Shown piece after piece: positions 46,669 through 56,247 of a DNA stretch of 64,000 bases; position 1 is the stretch's first letter; every line of letters starts with the position of its first letter. This DNA comes from Bifidobacterium cebidarum. GTDB lineage: Bacteria; Actinomycetota; Actinomycetes; Actinomycetales; Bifidobacteriaceae. The DNA lies in the NCBI RefSeq assembly GCF_009193305.1, contig NZ_WBVS01000003.1, positions 124,001 to 188,000 on the forward strand, in the 5' to 3' direction. Below the pieces are notes generated by a model. The model searched no databases and was not told the origin of the DNA. It saw nothing but the letters and a program-made list of their open reading frames with translations. The translations under genes were made by a program, and so were the position numbers.

Positions 46669-47841
46669 TCAGCGATCGGCCGCAATACGAGATTCGATTG
46701 TCGGCTCTTGTTGAGCGTGATGCTGTTCCAGCCCATTTTCCATCATCTGAGCATGCAGCAGCTGCGCTTCCACACGATCGGCTTCAATGGCGGCGATTTG
46801 GCGGGAGAACACGATGAACCAGCCAAGGAACATCAGGCCGGCGAGTGCCTCTACATTGGTGAGCGTATTGTGTCCCATCATCATATTGGCCCAGAATGCC
46901 GCACATACGAGTGCAGCAAGATCTGAGGCGACCATCACTGCTTTGGAGATGCGCGGAGCGAGCCACGGCAATAGTACGAAGAGCAGCAACATTACGAACG
47001 GCAGGCCTTTGGCACAGATGTTATGCATGAGGTTGTGCGGCGTATAACGGAATGCGCCGATGCCGATGAACGCAAGTCCGGATATGGTGAGCAGCACGGA
47101 GAGCACACCAATGCGGGCCATGAAGTGCGGAATCATATAGCCGCGGTTGGGATCGGCTTTCGTACGGTCATGCCATAGACGCTGCAGACGTTCGGTGGTC
47201 ACCAGTTCGGAGATGGCGAAGTAGCTGACGATGATGATGCAGGTTCCGGCCAGCATCAGTGTGGAATTGAACATACGCGCCGCGAACGTGGTACGGTCGC
47301 CCAGCTGGGAGAAGTTGTTGTGATACCAGTACGGATCGTCGGTGGTGACGCCTGCGGTGACCACGCCGGAGATGACGAAGAACGGCAGCAGGCTGGCTAT
47401 GGTTTTGGCGTTCATCATCTCCGCCTGCACGAAGGTCATGTATCCCACCACCCCGGCGAATCCGGCGCACACGCTGGAAATGTAGCCGGCGAATATGGCG
47501 TTGCCCATCATATCGTTCGCCGCACCGATCAGGGCGAACGAGGAAAGGAATATGGTGGAGCCGTAGACCACGGAGAGCGCCACGATTTCCACGATGCGTC
47601 GGATGGGAGCGAGCCAACCGTTCTTGAGGTTCAGCGAACGGGATTTGCGCGAGTAGCCCACGATGAATGAGATCACGCCACAGGCTGCCACGATGCCGGA
47701 GCACACCATGAATCGGCGTTGGGTAAGCTGCCAGATTGCTGGCGCATACTCCATGTAGAAGTTCATGATGACGGCACCTGCTACGGCGCAGACGACGAAG
47801 GAAATCAGTCCGGATGTCTCCGAACGCTGATGACGCCCCAT
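46669..47841 (-). CDS. Unrecognised multi-pass membrane protein
   Basis: Protein of 390 residues from the ATG at 47841. About nine or ten hydrophobic segments are separated by short loops; a central loop DDPYWYHNNFSQLGDRTTFAARMFNSTLMLAG and a later HNLMHNICAKGLPF recall the DUF998/Frag1-like membrane families, but I am not sure. The C-terminal 45 residues are cytoplasmic, acidic and Gln/His-rich. There is no clear enzyme motif. It stands alone on the minus strand and could be a sensor or a lipid-related protein. Confidence 0.65.
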   Translation of the reverse strand: MGRHQRSETSGLISFVVCAVAGAVIMNFYMEYAPAIWQLTQRRFMVCSGIVAACGVISFIVGYSRKSRSLNLKNGWLAPIRRIVEIVALSVVYGSTIFLSSFALIGAANDMMGNAIFAGYISSVCAGFAGVVGYMTFVQAEMMNAKTIASLLPFFVISGVVTAGVTTDDPYWYHNNFSQLGDRTTFAARMFNSTLMLAGTCIIIVSYFAISELVTTERLQRLWHDRTKADPNRGYMIPHFMARIGVLSVLLTISGLAFIGIGAFRYTPHNLMHNICAKGLPFVMLLLFVLLPWLAPRISKAVMVASDLAALVCAAFWANMMMGHNTLTNVEALAGLMFLGWFIVFSRQIAAIEADRVEAQLLHAQMMENGLEQHHAQQEPTIESRIAADR

Positions 47842-48064
47842 GATTCCCTTCGCACCTCCTAGGATTCGGCCCGTTGCCGCCGCATGTTCTTTTCTCCAGC
47901 GGAAATCATTTGGTTCCCCGCGGAACGGGTCCAAATTTTTCTGCTGTTCTCCTCGCTATGCGAGCCATTCATGCCCAATATGACATTGTATCCCGTGTCC
48001 CGGTCCACCCATACTGTACAATGTTGGTTTGTGCTCTGAAGCTGTTCCAAGGTTTCACCGCATA

Positions 48065-48138
48065 CGGGCTATAGCGCAGTTTGGTAGCGCGCCTGCTTTG
48101 GGAGCAGGATGTCGTGGGTTCAAATCCCGCTAGCCCGA
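48065..48138 (+). tRNA. tRNA-Pro (anticodon TGG)
   Basis: A 74-base cloverleaf: acceptor CGGGCTA/TAGCCCG with discriminator A, anticodon stem CCTGC/GCAGG with loop TTTGGGA (anticodon TGG). It reads CCN proline codons. Confidence 0.97.
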
Positions 48139-48142
48139 CTTC

Positions 48143-48178
48143 AAAGCCCTACTCCCGCTTGGGAAGTAGGGCTTTTTC
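48143..48178 (+). terminator. tRNA-Pro terminator
   Basis: AAAGCCCTACT pairs with AGTAGGGCTTT, with an inner CCC/GGG helix and a following T-run. Confidence 0.93.
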
Positions 48179-48228
48179 TTATCTCGGCCTGAAAAACGGT
48201 TTATCCGATTTTCTCCGATGGCCATATA

Positions 48229-48266
48229 GGAAGGCTCGTTACCGAATAATCGGTAGCGGGCCTTCC
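48229..48266 (-). terminator. glgX terminator
   Basis: A stem of about 17 bp, GGAAGGCTCGTTACCGA against TCGGTAGCGGGCCTTCC with a mismatch, lies just past the glgX stop on the minus strand. Confidence 0.75.
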
Positions 48267-48279
48267 TTGCCGTCGGCCT

Positions 48280-50424
48280 TTACAAGCCCAATGACGGCTT
48301 TTCGGGCTTCTTGGCGCTCATCAGCATCATGAAGCTGCGCGATTGCGCGGTGATCATGAAACCAGCCTCATAGCTCAGTTCCGGACCGTCCGGATTATGC
48401 GTGTCCACAATCAGCTGCCACTTGCGGCCATAGCGTTCGTCCGGCAGGGTGAACATGATCGGCTCGTAGTGCGCGTTGAAGATCAGGATGAAGTCGTTGT
48501 CGACCATGCGGTTGCCGTACCAGTCGACTTCGGGGATGTCCGAACCGTTCAGGTAGATCATCATGGAGAAGGCGTGCGTGTTCTGCCAGTCGTCCATATC
48601 CATGATGGAACCGGTGTGGTCGAACCATTCCACCTGTGGGATCTTGTTCGAATCGTCGCCGGGCTCACGGCCGGTGAAGAAGCGGCGACGGTGCAGCACT
48701 GGATGGTTCAGACGCAGATGGATGAGCTTGGAGACGAATTTCAGCATGCCCTTCTGGTCTTTGTTGAGATTCCAGTTGGTCCAGGAAATCTCATTATCCT
48801 GGCAGTACGCATTGTTGTTGCCCTGCTGCGTGCGGCATACCTCATCACCACCGCAGATCATCGGGATGCCCTGGCTGAGCAGCAGCGTGGAGAACATGTT
48901 GCGCATCTGGCGTTGGCGCAGGTCGATGACATCCGGAATGTTCGTGGCACCTTCCACGCCGCAGTTCCAGGAGCGGTTGTTGGATTCGCCGTCTCGGTTG
49001 CCTTCGCCGTTGGCGTCGTTGTGCTTTTCGTTGTAGCTCACCAGATCGTTCATGGTGAAGCCATCGTGTGCGGTGATGAAGTTCACGGATGCCACCGGGC
49101 GGCGGCCATTGACCTGGTACAGATCGGAGCTGCCCATCAATCGGGATGCGAATTCAGGCAACGTGGATGGCTGCGAACGCCAGAAATCACGGACGGTATC
49201 GCGGAAACGGCCATTCCATTCGGACCAGCTGGAGGGGAAGCCGCCAACCTGATAACCGCCGGAGCCCAAGTCCCATGGTTCGGCGATGAGCTTGACGCGG
49301 GAGATGACCGGATCCTGTTCCACGATGTCGAAGAACGCGGAAAGCTTGTCGACCTCCTGGAACTGGCGAGCCAGGGTGGCCGCCAGATCGAAGCGGAAGC
49401 CGTCCACATGCATTTCGGTGACCCAGTAGCGCAATGAATCGGTGATGAGCTGCAGGGCGTGCGGCGAGCGCATGAGCAATGAGTTACCGGTACCGGTGGT
49501 GTCGAAGTAATGCATCGGGTCGCCGTCCACCAGTCGGTAGTAGGAGGCGTTGTCGATGCCCTTGAAGCTCAGGGTGGGGCCCATATGGTTGCCTTCGGCG
49601 GTGTGGTTGTACACCACGTCGAGGATCACTTCCATGCCGGCACGATGGTAGGCCTTGACCATGGATTTGAATTCGTTGACCTGCTCGCCGCGCTCCCCCG
49701 AGCTGGAGTAGGCGTTGTGCGGGGCGAAGAAGCCGATGGTGTTGTAGCCCCAGTAATTCGACAGTCCCTTCTCCTGCAGGAAGGAGTCGTTGACGAACTG
49801 ATGGATGGGCATGAGTTCGATGGCGGTGACACCAAGCTTCTTCAGGTATTCGATGACGCTTGGGTAGGCGAGGCCGGCGTAGGTGCCGCGGATATCCGGC
49901 GGCACGTCCATGTTGAGGTTGGTCATGCCGCGCACATGGGCTTCGTAGATCACCGAATCATGGTAGGGAATGTATGGATGCTGGTCGTTGCCCCAATCGA
50001 AATAGGGGTTGATCACGGCGGACTTCATCGTGTGCGCCGCCGAATCAAGGGTGTTCATTGCGGAATTGTCGTCCGGGCTCTTGAACCAGTAGGAGAACAG
50101 GCTTTCATCACCATCGATGTTGCCTTCGATCGCCTTGGCGTACGGGTCAAGCAGCAGTTTGTTCGGATTGCATCTCAAGCCGTGCACCGGGTCATACGGA
50201 CCGTATACGCGGTAGCCATATCGTTGTCCGGGTTGGAGTCCGGGAATGTAGTTATGCCACACATAAGAGTTTTGTTCGGTCATTTCGACGCGAGTCTCAT
50301 TGTCGTCGTCATCGAAAAGACACAGTTCCACTTTTTGCGCAACCTGAGAATACAGCGCAAAATTCACACCGGCGCCATCATAGCTGGCACCCAGCGGATA
50401 CATTGATCCAGGTCTGATCTGCAT
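48280..50424 (-). CDS. glgX: Glycogen debranching enzyme GlgX-type
   Basis: Protein of 714 residues of the GH13 isoamylase/GlgX subgroup, cutting alpha-1,6 branches of phosphorylase-trimmed glycogen or related glucans. It begins with a CBM48-type domain (PLGASYDGAGVNFALYSQVAQKVELCLFDD), followed by the catalytic barrel: DVVYNHTAEGN (region I), DGFRFDLAATLAR with the nucleophile Asp (II), LIAEPWDLGSGGYQVG with the acid Glu (III) and NFITAHDGFTMNDLVSYN (IV). It may serve storage glycogen or imported oligosaccharides. Confidence 0.95.
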   Translation of the reverse strand: MQIRPGSMYPLGASYDGAGVNFALYSQVAQKVELCLFDDDDNETRVEMTEQNSYVWHNYIPGLQPGQRYGYRVYGPYDPVHGLRCNPNKLLLDPYAKAIEGNIDGDESLFSYWFKSPDDNSAMNTLDSAAHTMKSAVINPYFDWGNDQHPYIPYHDSVIYEAHVRGMTNLNMDVPPDIRGTYAGLAYPSVIEYLKKLGVTAIELMPIHQFVNDSFLQEKGLSNYWGYNTIGFFAPHNAYSSSGERGEQVNEFKSMVKAYHRAGMEVILDVVYNHTAEGNHMGPTLSFKGIDNASYYRLVDGDPMHYFDTTGTGNSLLMRSPHALQLITDSLRYWVTEMHVDGFRFDLAATLARQFQEVDKLSAFFDIVEQDPVISRVKLIAEPWDLGSGGYQVGGFPSSWSEWNGRFRDTVRDFWRSQPSTLPEFASRLMGSSDLYQVNGRRPVASVNFITAHDGFTMNDLVSYNEKHNDANGEGNRDGESNNRSWNCGVEGATNIPDVIDLRQRQMRNMFSTLLLSQGIPMICGGDEVCRTQQGNNNAYCQDNEISWTNWNLNKDQKGMLKFVSKLIHLRLNHPVLHRRRFFTGREPGDDSNKIPQVEWFDHTGSIMDMDDWQNTHAFSMMIYLNGSDIPEVDWYGNRMVDNDFILIFNAHYEPIMFTLPDERYGRKWQLIVDTHNPDGPELSYEAGFMITAQSRSFMMLMSAKKPEKPSLGL

Positions 50425-50475
50425 AGTTACAGTATCCCACTTTCTTGTGTTACTAAAGTCTGTTGGAGTTGAACG

Positions 50476-51153
50476 TCAGGCGAACAAGGTCGGCTTATTG
50501 TCATCATCGGCGTGCTTGGCGATCAGACGACGCAATGCCTCATGTTGGATGGCGATCATGGAGTTGGACGCGGTGATGCGCGTGGCGGTCAAATCACTCC
50601 AGGGAATCCATGCGGATTCCACGTGCTCATCAGGGTCGAAGTGTCGTGCCTCCTGTTTGAACGGCCCCAGATGCAGCACCATGATGTGCGCCAATTCGTC
50701 GGTCATGCCTTCCGAGGAATAGAAGTCCCCCACATAGTCGACGCCCATCGTGTTCCTGTCCGGCACCACACCGGTCTCCTCGGCGAGCTCCCGCAAGGCG
50801 GCATCGAGAATGTCTTCGCCTTCATCCATCAGGCCGGCGGGAAGCCCATAGGCGAACATGTCCGAGCCGGCGCGGTATTCGCGTTCGATCAGATAGCGGT
50901 CGGTGGACATGTCATGCACCAGCATCACCACGCATGGGGCATGCCGCAACACCTGACGACTGATCTCATGTTTGTTGCCCTGCTTATCGGTCAGGGCAAG
51001 CGTCAAGTCATCCACATGGAATATGCGCCCGGTGTAGACGGTGGCGGTGTTCACCACTTCGGCCGGCACGTCCATGTCTATGCCATCGGAGCTGGCGTTC
51101 AATTTGCGATCAAGCCTATGTTCCAGTTGTTCCTGCTTATTATGGCCGAACAC
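50476..51153 (-). CDS. NUDIX hydrolase, ADP-ribose pyrophosphatase-like
   Basis: Protein of 225 residues from a GTG start five bases after AAGGAG; longer frames overlap the NIF3 gene. The NUDIX box is complete, GLMDEGEDILDAALRELAEETGV, with its REL-x-EE metal ligands. An upstream strand, GRIFHVDDLTLALTDKQG, is typical of ADP-ribose/NDP-sugar pyrophosphatases. It probably clears ADP-ribose or nucleotide sugars. It follows the NIF3 gene by about 70 bases in the polA-NIF3-NUDIX row. Confidence 0.88.
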   Translation of the reverse strand: MFGHNKQEQLEHRLDRKLNASSDGIDMDVPAEVVNTATVYTGRIFHVDDLTLALTDKQGNKHEISRQVLRHAPCVVMLVHDMSTDRYLIEREYRAGSDMFAYGLPAGLMDEGEDILDAALRELAEETGVVPDRNTMGVDYVGDFYSSEGMTDELAHIMVLHLGPFKQEARHFDPDEHVESAWIPWSDLTATRITASNSMIAIQHEALRRLIAKHADDDNKPTLFA

Positions 51154-51221
51154 GTCATCTCCTTGGCTAGGCGACTGCTGAGACAGCCGATGAATGATGC
51201 CCGAAATACCACTGTAGTGGT

Positions 51222-52142
51222 TCACACCTGCGATGTTGTGATAGACAGCGTCCACGGGTCGGTCGTGTCTCGAATCCATTGCATGGTGACATGCTCCCCC
51301 GTCGCCTGCGCCACGGCCTGCGGAACATCTTCGAGGGCATAGTTGAACCATATGGATTCGATGGCGGCATGTGGCGTATTGATGAGGTATGGGCGGGCTT
51401 GCGCGCTCCCCTGCCCCAAGGCGATGCCCTGAGCACGCATACGGGCCTCATAACGCGCCTGTTCAATGGCATCGGTGGTGGGGTGATGCCGTAGGTCACT
51501 GGTCACATACACATCCACGCCTGCGGCACGCACCTCGTCGAACAGCGAGTCACCGGAGCCGGGAAGCACCGCCACTGTTTGGACCGGCGCTTCCAGATCC
51601 CCGCATACCTGAACACCAAGTTCGGTGTGCATGCCACGTGTGGATACCGTATCGAATACACGATAGACGAAATCCCTGAGCGTCATCGGCTCATGCAACG
51701 TGCCGATTCGGCCCAATCCCACATCATGCCCGGCATTGGCGTCTTGGATGGGTACCAGAGGACGCTGATGTTCGAGCTTCAGGAAATCGGCTGCGGCCTG
51801 TCCGACGCCGCGCCATGCGGAATCCGCGTTGGTGTGGCCGACCCATAGACCGCAGCCATGACCGTACAGTCTGCGGACGATGTCCCCGCGGAATCCCAGA
51901 CCGCCTACTTCATGCACCGAGCGGAAGAACAGCGGGTGATGGGTGATTAGTAGATCCGCACCGGCTTCGATGGCTTTGTCCACAATCGCCGAAGTAGGGT
52001 CGGCTGCGACGACGATATGACGCACCTCATGGCTCAGATCGCCGACGATAAGCCCCGGCTCATCCCATTGCTCGGCATAGCGCAGCGGATATAGCGTTTC
52101 CAGGACATCGATGACTTGCTTGAGATTCGGCATACGGCTCAT
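51222..52142 (-). CDS. NIF3-like dinuclear metal protein
   Basis: Protein of 306 residues of the NIF3/YqfO family, sometimes annotated as 'GTP cyclohydrolase 1 type 2 homologue'. Metal ligands are visible in LLITHHPLFFR and the conserved opening EALYPLRYAEQWDEPGLIVGD-like stretch is near the start; the C-terminal TSDLRHHPTTDAIEQ matches the second metal site. Its cellular role is not settled. It starts 27 bases after polA ends on the same strand. Confidence 0.9.
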   Translation of the reverse strand: MSRMPNLKQVIDVLETLYPLRYAEQWDEPGLIVGDLSHEVRHIVVAADPTSAIVDKAIEAGADLLITHHPLFFRSVHEVGGLGFRGDIVRRLYGHGCGLWVGHTNADSAWRGVGQAAADFLKLEHQRPLVPIQDANAGHDVGLGRIGTLHEPMTLRDFVYRVFDTVSTRGMHTELGVQVCGDLEAPVQTVAVLPGSGDSLFDEVRAAGVDVYVTSDLRHHPTTDAIEQARYEARMRAQGIALGQGSAQARPYLINTPHAAIESIWFNYALEDVPQAVAQATGEHVTMQWIRDTTDPWTLSITTSQV

Positions 52143-52169
52143 TGTAGCCGACCACTCATCGACTGCTCA

Positions 52170-55070
52170 TCAATGCGCGGCAAGCTGCCAATCCGCGCCC
52201 ATACCGCAGGACACATCGAGCGGCACGGCGAGATCCACGGCATGTTCCATGGCGTTCCTCACCAGTTCGGTGACCTGCTCGCCTTCCCCTGGTGCGATTT
52301 CCACCACCAGTTCGTCATGGATCTGCAGAATGATTCGGCTGCGGACACCGGCTTCGTGAAGCGCCTGATCGGCCCGGACCATGGCGATCTTCATGATGTC
52401 GGCTGCGGATCCTTGAATCGGCGCGTTCAACGCGGCTCGCTCCGCTGCATCACGCGCCACTCGGTTGAGTGAGCGCAGTGCAGGGAAGTACCGTCTGCGG
52501 CCGAAGATGGTTTCGGTGTAGCCTTTCTCCCGAGCGCTGGAGACCAGGGATTCCAGATAATCATGGACTTTGCCGAAGGTTTCGAAATACCGGTTCTTCA
52601 GGGCTTCGGCCTCGCGCGGGGCAATCTTGAGCTGCTGGGCAAGACCGTAGGTACTCAGACCGTACGCGAGGCCATAGCTCATGGCTTTTACATGCGTGCG
52701 CTGATCATTGGTGATCTGGTCGACCGGCAGCTTATAGACCATGGAAGCCACATATTTATGGAAATCGGCTCCTGAGCGGAACGCTTCGATGAGCGCTTCG
52801 TCGCCGGACAGATCCGCCATGATGCGCAATTCGACCTGCGAGTAATCGCAGCTCATCAGCGCCTCGTACCCTTCACCGGGCACGAACACGCCTCGAATCT
52901 CCCGTCCCGCCGCATTCCGGTTGGGAATGTTCTGCAGGTTCGGGTCCACGGAGCTCAAACGGCCGGTCGCCGCCACGGTCTGCTCGAACGTGGTATGAAT
53001 GCGTCCGTCTTTCATATTGATGGAATCAATCAGCGTTTGCACGATCTGCTTGAGCTTGTTGGTTTCACGGTGTCGGAGCAACGCGCCGAGGAATCCATTG
53101 GCCTGCTCATTATCAAACGATTTGATGTACAGGCTCTGCAATGCCGCGGCATTCGTGGTGTACGAGCCTGATTTCGTGCGCTTGGTGGGTTTGAGCCCCA
53201 TGTCTTCGAACAGCACCTTCTGCAGCTGCTTCGGGCTTTGCAGATTGATCTCGGCGCCGGCATGCCTCCATGCCTCTTCCTGGGCGAAGCGAGCATCCTC
53301 GGCGAACTGGTCGCGCATTGCGGTCAGCCGGGAAACATCGACTTTGGCGCCTGTTCGCTCCATATCATGCAGCACGCGTGATACCGGCAGCTCGATGGCC
53401 TTCATGAGCCAGTACTGCTCACGTTCGTCGATCATCGGCCTGAAATGCGCTGTCAGCGCTTGTACCACGGCAAGGTCATGCGCGCGCTGCTCATCCGCGT
53501 CGGCGGCTGCCGGCTCGTCGCCAAAGTCGAATGTGCCTTGTGCGGGCTGTTGCGTGTCCTCACCATGGATGTCAAGGAAATGTTCCACGGCCTGATTCAG
53601 ATCGTCGGCGTGAAAATCAGGCTGGATCAAGTATCCCGCGAGTTTGGCATCGAACATCGGCAGCGGCAGGTCCAAGCCGATGCCGCCCAATGCGTGCAGC
53701 AGCTCCTTGTATCCGTACACGATGGTCTTGCCGTGTTCGGCCGCGAAGAAAGCCGCCAACGACTGCTTCAGCGCATCGTCGACCGGTGATTCGATGATCA
53801 CCGCCGACTGCGCCACGGCCACAGCCAACGCTTGCGTCTTGACTCGCCCTGGGCGGACATCGCCCCACGCATGCACCGTCCAAGCATGACTCACCGCGGT
53901 GCCGCAGGAGATTCCGCGATCGGCCTGCTCGGAATAATCCCCGGGTTTGAATTCCGCGATTTCCCGAGGCACGTTGATCTGCGGACGGTGTTCTCCGACC
54001 CACGTTTCGAATTGTTCCGCCGTCGCAATGTGCTCGACGTGTGGTGGCTGAAGCGCCGCAACGCCCTCCTCGGCCTCCACGGATTCGGTTTCCGATGCCG
54101 ATGAGGCGGGGCTCGTCTTGGAGATGGCCTGAGTCCCGGAGCTGCCGGAACTGCCGGTGTTGAAGGTTTTCAGCACACGGGTCTTGGTGCGCGAACCGAA
54201 TTCAAGTTCCTTGAACAGCGCATCGACCTGTGCGATATCGACCGCGCCGAATCCGAGATCATCCAGACTTACGCCCAGTTCGACATCCCGCACAAGGGCA
54301 TTGACCTTGCGATTGAGCTTGACCTGCTCGATATTGGCGCGCAGGGCCTCGCCCTTCTTGCCGCCGATTTCATCGGCATGTTCGCAGATGCCATCCAATG
54401 AGCCATATTGGTTGATCCATTTGGCTGCAAAACCGTCGCCCACGCCGGGCACGCCGGGGATATTGTCGGTGGTTTCGCCTCGCAGAGCGGCCAGATCCGG
54501 ATATTGCGCCGGAGTGACCTTGTATTTCTCCATGATGGCCTGCGGCGTCATATGCTTCAGGTCTTTGAAATGATGGCCTGGATACAGCACCGTGACGTTA
54601 TCATTCACAAGCTGGAAGGCATCGCGGTCGCCGGACAGTACCAGCGTGCGGTAGCCGGCCTTGTCTCCCATCGAGGCGAGCGTGGCGATGATATCGTCGC
54701 CCTCATAACCAGGTTTTTCGATGTACGTCACGCCAAGCGCCTCAAGCATGCGCTGAATGAGCGGCAGCTGGGTCAGCAGTTCTTCCGGAGCCGCCTCGCG
54801 GGTGCCCTTGTACTGCGGCAGCATCGTATTACGGAAGGTACCGCCTTTGACGTCGAAAGCCACGCCAAGTCGGTCAGGCTTTTCAGTGTCAATGACCTGC
54901 GCGAGCATGGAGGCAAAGCCCCATACCGCGTTCGTGGCCTGACCTTCGGAAGTGCTGAAATTATCTACCGGGAGCGCAAAAAAAGCGCGGAAAGCCAGCG
55001 AATGACCGTCTACAACGAGCAGTGTTTCGTTGGCCGCCGCGCTTGAAGGCGCTTGAATATCAGCGCTCAT
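52170..55070 (-). CDS. polA: DNA polymerase I
   Basis: Protein of 966 residues for gap filling and primer removal. The N-terminal 5'-3' exonuclease opens with LLVVDGHSLAFRAFFALP and includes YEGDDIIATLAS. A Ser-rich linker (about 315-345) precedes a degenerate 3'-5' exonuclease-like region. The polymerase domain has motif A CDYSQVELRIMADLS, the O-helix region around DQRTHVKAMSYGLAYG and motif C ILQIHDELVVE. Proofreading is probably inactive, as in other actinobacteria, though I did not verify each residue. Its start lies inside the end of the preceding ANTAR gene by 11 bases. Confidence 0.96.
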   Translation of the reverse strand: MSADIQAPSSAAANETLLVVDGHSLAFRAFFALPVDNFSTSEGQATNAVWGFASMLAQVIDTEKPDRLGVAFDVKGGTFRNTMLPQYKGTREAAPEELLTQLPLIQRMLEALGVTYIEKPGYEGDDIIATLASMGDKAGYRTLVLSGDRDAFQLVNDNVTVLYPGHHFKDLKHMTPQAIMEKYKVTPAQYPDLAALRGETTDNIPGVPGVGDGFAAKWINQYGSLDGICEHADEIGGKKGEALRANIEQVKLNRKVNALVRDVELGVSLDDLGFGAVDIAQVDALFKELEFGSRTKTRVLKTFNTGSSGSSGTQAISKTSPASSASETESVEAEEGVAALQPPHVEHIATAEQFETWVGEHRPQINVPREIAEFKPGDYSEQADRGISCGTAVSHAWTVHAWGDVRPGRVKTQALAVAVAQSAVIIESPVDDALKQSLAAFFAAEHGKTIVYGYKELLHALGGIGLDLPLPMFDAKLAGYLIQPDFHADDLNQAVEHFLDIHGEDTQQPAQGTFDFGDEPAAADADEQRAHDLAVVQALTAHFRPMIDEREQYWLMKAIELPVSRVLHDMERTGAKVDVSRLTAMRDQFAEDARFAQEEAWRHAGAEINLQSPKQLQKVLFEDMGLKPTKRTKSGSYTTNAAALQSLYIKSFDNEQANGFLGALLRHRETNKLKQIVQTLIDSINMKDGRIHTTFEQTVAATGRLSSVDPNLQNIPNRNAAGREIRGVFVPGEGYEALMSCDYSQVELRIMADLSGDEALIEAFRSGADFHKYVASMVYKLPVDQITNDQRTHVKAMSYGLAYGLSTYGLAQQLKIAPREAEALKNRYFETFGKVHDYLESLVSSAREKGYTETIFGRRRYFPALRSLNRVARDAAERAALNAPIQGSAADIMKIAMVRADQALHEAGVRSRIILQIHDELVVEIAPGEGEQVTELVRNAMEHAVDLAVPLDVSCGMGADWQLAAH

Positions 55071-55848
55071 CCGAGTTCGAAGGCTTCGGATCGCCGTACT
55101 TGGCGATGATGGCCAGGGCCAGGCGCTTCTTCGGGATGCGCTGATCCATGGAGGTCTTCTGAATCCAGCGGAATGCGCCCTGTTCGGAGAAGTCCGCCTT
55201 GTCCATCAGCAGGCCCTTGGCGCGATCGACCAGCTTGCGCTCCTCCAGGGAGTCCTCGGCCTTCTTGAGCTTCTCTTCCGTTTCCTTCAGCTGATCCGCG
55301 GTCTCACGCAGCTTCTGCTCGCTGCGTTCGACGTTATCCAGCAGATCATTGATCTCGGCGAAACGGCCCATGGCCACTTCAAGGGTAGGCAGCAGCTTGG
55401 ATTCCTCGTACGGCTTGGTGACGTAGGCCATAGCGCCCGCGCCGGTGGCCTTCTTGACCAGATCCGTCTGGGAGAATGCGGTGAGCATCACCACAGGGGC
55501 GATGTTTTCATCGCAAATGATGCCTGCTGCCGCAATGCCATCCATGCGAGGCATCTTGACATCCATGCACACCACATCCGGGCGATACTTGCGGGTCAGT
55601 TCGACGGCTTCCTCACCATTGGCCGCCTGGCCGACGACCTCGTAGCCGTTGTCTTCAAGCATGGCAACCAGATCCATACGGTTCACGGCTTCATCCTCAG
55701 CCACGACGACGGTACGCGGCGCGTCTGCCGGCTTTTCCTTACGCTCTTGGGAAACATCCTCGTCAGCGGCTGCGGCCCTCAGCTCCTCGTCGGTGAGCAC
55801 CTCGTCCACATTGATGCTCGGTTCCTCAGACCTCTTCCTTGCAGCCAT
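55060..55848 (-). CDS. ANTAR response regulator (PdtaR-like)
   Basis: Protein of 262 residues with an acidic N-terminal extension (1-44), a receiver domain (about 46-160) with acidic pocket E51/D52, phosphoacceptor D96 in VVCMDVKMPRMDG and the Lys of YVTKPYEES, a coiled-coil linker (about 170-205) and a C-terminal ANTAR RNA-binding domain, AKGLLMDKADFSEQGAFRWIQKTSM. PdtaR-type proteins bind nascent RNA hairpins and prevent transcription termination. Usually a PdtaS histidine kinase activates them; none lies in this window. The gene overlaps polA by 11 bases. Confidence 0.92.
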   Translation of the reverse strand: MAARKRSEEPSINVDEVLTDEELRAAAADEDVSQERKEKPADAPRTVVVAEDEAVNRMDLVAMLEDNGYEVVGQAANGEEAVELTRKYRPDVVCMDVKMPRMDGIAAAGIICDENIAPVVMLTAFSQTDLVKKATGAGAMAYVTKPYEESKLLPTLEVAMGRFAEINDLLDNVERSEQKLRETADQLKETEEKLKKAEDSLEERKLVDRAKGLLMDKADFSEQGAFRWIQKTSMDQRIPKKRLALAIIAKYGDPKPSNSDER

Positions 55849-55924
55849 GCCAACCTCTTTCCTGTGAGAACCTCGATGTTATTGGCATAAGCCGTATGCA
55901 TTCGGCGAATGCCACTGTGAAGAG

Positions 55925-55998
55925 TGCCCTCGGTGGGACTCGAACCCACACTGCGCAGATTTTGAGGCTGCTTCCTCTACCAATTGGGATACGAGGGC
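55925..55998 (-). tRNA. tRNA with anticodon CAA (Leu), short variable arm
   Basis: A 74-base cloverleaf: acceptor GCCCTCG/CGAGGGC, discriminator A, anticodon loop CTCAAAA (anticodon CAA) and T-arm GTGGG/CCCAC. The anticodon would read UUG leucine codons, but the variable region is only about five bases, whereas leucine tRNAs normally have a long variable arm. The last anticodon-stem pair is a C-U mismatch. I assign it to Leu by anticodon only. Confidence 0.8.
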
Positions 55999-55999
55999 G

Positions 56000-56247
56000 T
56001 GCCAAAGCACTCTTCGAGAGATTAGCATACGAATTCGACCTATGGTGCCAAGACACGCATTTTCCGCTGACTTTTGTCAGGACTCTCGTCTTGCAAAGCC
56101 ACTGTAACCCTTGGAAAACATGTATTTGTGACGGCTGCAAAAACTTTTCGCGATATGTCGCCGCTTGCGTGTGTTGCCTCAGGCATTGAGAAATATCGCG
56201 CCTTAGAATAAGCGTAGTTTCGATGGATGCCTTTGTGAGGAGGGATT
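56000..56247 (+). promoter_or_regulatory. Upstream region of the second NUDIX gene
   Basis: I see no gene in this stretch. CGCGATAT near 56152 is repeated in inverted form as ATATCGCG near 56197, and a GAGGAGG ribosome site precedes the NUDIX start. Confidence 0.4.
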
